6,351 nt of DNA from assembly GCA_027451915.1 (NCBI GenBank), contig DAIDHU010000504.1, forward strand, positions 1 through 6,351, in the 5' to 3' direction. Made by a program: the position numbers and the translations under genes. The notes beneath the pieces were generated by a model, which saw only the letters and a list, made by a program, of their open reading frames with translations, had not been told where the DNA came from and did no database searches. The stretch is from Thiomonas sp. (lineage in GTDB: Bacteria; Pseudomonadota; Gammaproteobacteria; Burkholderiales; Burkholderiaceae_C). Numbering within the stretch: the stretch's first letter is position 1; the number at the start of each line of letters is the position of its first letter. This document shows positions 4,329 through 6,351 of this stretch, in pieces.

Positions 4329-5096
4329 ATGTTCAGCTGCCTGCGCGAAGACATTCAGGTCATTCTGGAGCGCGACCCCGCGGCGCGCTCGCGCTGGGAG
4401 GTGCTGACCTGTTACCCGGGCCTGCACGCGCTGTGGATGCACCGGCTGGCGCATCGCCTGTGGGGCGCCGGCTACCACTGGCTCGGGCGCTGGATCTCGC
4501 ACTGGAGCCGCTTCCTGACCGGCATCGAGATCCACCCGGGAGCCCGGATCGGGCGGCGCGTGTTCATCGACCACGGGCTTGGAGTGGTCATTGGCGAGAC
4601 CGCGGAGGTGGGCGACGACTGCACCATCTACCAGGGGGTCACCCTGGGCGGAACTTCGTTGTACAAGGGCACCAAGCGCCACCCCACGCTCGAGCCCGGC
4701 GTGGTGGTGGGCGCGGGAGCCAAGGTGCTGGGGGGGTTCACCGTGGGACGCGCGGCGCGCATCGGCTCCAACGCGGTGGTCGTGAAAGCCGTTCCGGCGG
4801 GCGCCACCGCGGTGGGCAATCCGGCTCGGATCATCGACAAGCAAGGCGAGCAGCAGCGCGAGGCGGCAGCCTCGCGCATGGGCTTCTCCGCCTACGCCGT
4901 GACCCAGAACGGCGACGATCCGCTGAGCCAGGCCGTGCTGGGCCTGGTGGACCACGCCGCCCAGCTCGAGCACCAGGTGGCGCTGCTGTGGCGCGAGCTG
5001 GAAAAACGCGGTGTGTGCCCGGCCCAGGTGGGACCCGAGGACGCCATGCGCACGGAGCAGTTCGACAAGGACAGTTTCGAGAAACTGGTCAAGTAG
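4329..5096 (+). CDS. cysE: Serine O-acetyltransferase
   Basis: This enzyme transfers acetyl from acetyl-CoA to L-serine, giving O-acetylserine for cysteine synthesis, and is normally feedback-inhibited by cysteine. The 255 residues comprise a helical N-terminal part (1-62), a left-handed beta-helix of hexapeptide repeats (about 66-166), and a C-terminal extension. Catalytic H82 in FIDHGLG, with H118 in RHPT, matches H158 and H193 of E. coli CysE. E67 in GIEIHP sits at the position of the E. coli catalytic aspartate D143, as in the EpsC-like branch. GNPARI (163-168) is the usual repeat-ending motif. Residues about 196-228 look like an amphipathic helix for oligomerisation. ATG 4329 gives the expected MFSCLREDIQ start, though no Shine-Dalgarno precedes it. 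An in-frame GTG at 4278 would put the leader hairpin in coding sequence and is unlikely. The stop codon lies within the 3' end of the convergent lpxH. Confidence 0.95.
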   Translation: MFSCLREDIQVILERDPAARSRWEVLTCYPGLHALWMHRLAHRLWGAGYHWLGRWISHWSRFLTGIEIHPGARIGRRVFIDHGLGVVIGETAEVGDDCTIYQGVTLGGTSLYKGTKRHPTLEPGVVVGAGAKVLGGFTVGRAARIGSNAVVVKAVPAGATAVGNPARIIDKQGEQQREAAASRMGFSAYAVTQNGDDPLSQAVLGLVDHAAQLEHQVALLWRELEKRGVCPAQVGPEDAMRTEQFDKDSFEKLVK

Positions 5097-5922
5097 GGCC
5101 CCCGCCCAGGTTCTCCCGCTCCACGCCGATCCACCGCGCCCGCGGGAGCAGCCACAGGACCTGCGCGCGTGGCCGGGCCGCGTGGTCCAGGTCCCAGTCG
5201 CTGAGCACCTGGCGCAGCTGCGCGCCCTGCCAGTGGTCGCGGGGCCGGTGGGTGTGGCCGTGGATCATCCAGGGCGCCTTCGCCTCCAGCAGCCACCTGC
5301 GGGCCTCGCCGGGGTCCGCGTCACCGAGCCCTTCCATCGCCGCCTGGCTGCGGCGGCTCTGCTCGCGCGCCGCCAGCGCCTGCTGCTGACGCAGCGCCAG
5401 GGGCTGGGCGAGAAAGCCGGCCTGCCAGCGCGGGTCGCGGCAGGTGGCGCGCCAGCCCAGGTAGGCTTGGTCGTCGATGCACAGCGCGTCGCCGTGGCTG
5501 AGCAGGATGCGCTGGGCACCCAGCTGCAGCACGCAGGGGTCGTCGAGCAGCCGGGCGCCACAGCGCCGCGCGAAACCCTCACCGAGCAGGAAATCGCGAT
5601 TGCCCCGTTGCACCCCGACGCTGCAGCCCCCGGCCGACAGCGCGGCCAGGGCCTCGCACACCGCATGGTGCGCATCCCCCGGCGCGTGCTCCAGAAGGTC
5701 GTCTCCGACCCAGGCTTCGAACAGGTCGCCCAGGATCAGCAGCGCGTCGGCGCGCCGGGCCGGACCGCGCAGCCAGCCCAGGAAGGCCGCCGTGGTGCGC
5801 GGGGCCTGCGGGCCCAGGTGCAGGTCGGACACCAGCGCCAGCTGCCGCCAGTGCGCCTGCGCCAGCAGCGTGGCCGTGGGCGCCGGCTCCTGCGCGCAAG
5901 CGCCGTCGGGTTCAGACTTCAA
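5089..5922 (-). CDS. lpxH: UDP-2,3-diacylglucosamine diphosphatase LpxH
   Basis: LpxH cleaves UDP-2,3-diacylglucosamine to lipid X and UMP at the inner face of the cytoplasmic membrane, the fourth step of lipid A synthesis, so the organism is Gram-negative. The calcineurin-like metallophosphatase motifs appear in order: SDLHLG (32-37) with D33 and H35, LGDLFEAWVGDD (64-75) with D66, GNRDF (107-111) with N108, SHGD (142-145) with H143, and GHTHRP (222-227), where H221 and H223 complete the two-metal site as in E. coli LpxH. Length is 277 residues, with an N-terminal extension of about 25. No ATG is available. The TTG at 5922 is the only plausible start upstream of the first strand; it overlaps the last 11 bases of ppiB, so translation is probably coupled. 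Its stop overlaps the cysE 3' end by 8 bases. Confidence 0.93.
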   Translation of the reverse strand: MKSEPDGACAQEPAPTATLLAQAHWRQLALVSDLHLGPQAPRTTAAFLGWLRGPARRADALLILGDLFEAWVGDDLLEHAPGDAHHAVCEALAALSAGGCSVGVQRGNRDFLLGEGFARRCGARLLDDPCVLQLGAQRILLSHGDALCIDDQAYLGWRATCRDPRWQAGFLAQPLALRQQQALAAREQSRRSQAAMEGLGDADPGEARRWLLEAKAPWMIHGHTHRPRDHWQGAQLRQVLSDWDLDHAARPRAQVLWLLPRARWIGVERENLGGGPT

Positions 5923-6351
5923 CGGCTTTTTCGATGATCACGTCGTCCACCGGAACGTCCTGGTGGAATCCCTTGCTGCCGGTCTTCACGCCCTTGATGG
6001 CATCGACCACGTCCTGGCCTTCGACCACGTGGCCGAACACCGCGTAGCCCCAGCCCTGCGGGCTCGGCGAGCTGTGGTCGAGGAAGGCGTTGTCGGCCAC
6101 GTTGATGAAGAACTGGGCGGTGGCCGAGTGCGGGTCGTTGGTGCGGGCCATCGCGATGGTGTAGCGCTTGTTCTTCAGCCCGTTGTTCGCCTCGTTGGAG
6201 ATCGGTGCCTGCGTGGGCTTTTGCTTCATGCCGGGCTCGAATCCGCCGCCCTGGATCATGAAGCCGTCGATCACGCGGTGGAAAATCGTGCCGTCGAAAT
6301 GACCGCTGCGCACGTAGGCCAGGAAGTTCTCGGTGGACTTCGGAGCCTTCT
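5912..6351 (-). CDS. ppiB: Peptidyl-prolyl cis-trans isomerase, cyclophilin type (partial)
   Basis: The visible 145 residues lack only the N-terminal strand, which lies beyond the right edge; the frame is open from 6349 with KAPKSTENFLAYV. Cyclophilins isomerise X-Pro bonds during folding. The active-site features are present: FHRVIDGFMIQGG (catalytic arginine and the Phe-Met-Gln stretch), the segment SATAQFFINVADN with the Gln-Phe-Phe core, and GWGYAVFGHVVEG with the conserved histidine. The position of the cyclosporin-binding tryptophan of human cyclophilin A appears to be phenylalanine (NAFLDH), usual in bacterial PpiB. No signal peptide can be judged because the start is missing; similarity to cytoplasmic PpiB rather than periplasmic PpiA is my reading. 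In related genomes a second cyclophilin gene or cysS often lies upstream. It is transcribed toward lpxH and overlaps its start by 11 bases. Confidence 0.95.
   Translation of the reverse strand, partial: KAPKSTENFLAYVRSGHFDGTIFHRVIDGFMIQGGGFEPGMKQKPTQAPISNEANNGLKNKRYTIAMARTNDPHSATAQFFINVADNAFLDHSSPSPQGWGYAVFGHVVEGQDVVDAIKGVKTGSKGFHQDVPVDDVIIEKAVEV

Noticed and set aside
3365..4354. 329-codon minus-strand open frame opposite trmJ
   Set aside because: Antisense shadow of trmJ with no recognisable motif.
4128..4973. 281-codon minus-strand open frame opposite trmJ end and cysE
   Set aside because: Antisense shadow; the cysE hexapeptide repeats on the plus strand explain the coding signal.
1..6351. 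Insertion sequence, CRISPR, tRNA, rRNA, phage or toxin-antitoxin features
   Set aside because: No transposase-like frame, regular repeat-spacer array, tRNA-like cloverleaf or rRNA-like segment was seen on either strand. The DUF3563/82-residue pair was considered as toxin-antitoxin but shows no family motif to support it.

Overview
The window is GC-rich, densely coded bacterial DNA. Its right half (about 2553-6351) holds suhB, trmJ, cysE, lpxH and ppiB. This gene neighbourhood is familiar from Burkholderiales (Betaproteobacteria), and the proteins look beta-proteobacterial, so I infer a burkholderialean chromosome. I cannot name the genus. There is no sign of an insertion sequence, CRISPR array, tRNA, rRNA or phage gene.

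Layout. (1) 2-661 (+): a 1-Cys peroxiredoxin of the Prx6 type. (2) 662-1190 (+): a spacer with an unusual dyad array, then a 50-residue DUF3563-type protein and an 82-residue unrecognised protein whose start codon overlaps its stop codon. (3) 1227-1997 (-): a stand-alone SARP/BTAD-type transcriptional regulator, convergent with the small genes. (4) 1998-2552: a 555-base non-housekeeping gap. It holds a plausible promoter for the regulator, a pair of direct repeats just upstream of that promoter, several dyads, a possible 26-residue ORF with a strong ribosome binding site, and a GC-rich hairpin after suhB. (5) 2553-3377 (-): suhB, divergent from trmJ. (6) 3449-4240 (+) trmJ and 4329-5096 (+) cysE. 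(7) 5089-5922 (-) lpxH and 5912-6351 (-) ppiB. ppiB runs off the right edge and its 3' end overlaps the lpxH start. lpxH and cysE meet tail to tail with an 8-base overlap.

Function. The right half is housekeeping: inositol-phosphatase/rRNA antitermination factor, tRNA position-32 methylation, the first committed step of cysteine synthesis, the lipid A pathway, and a proline isomerase. The left half is accessory: peroxide defence, two tiny proteins and a regulator. Nothing here clearly amounts to a new multi-gene system. The most unexplained part is the regulator with its upstream region (1227-2552), followed by the DUF3563/82-residue pair and the dyad array in front of it.
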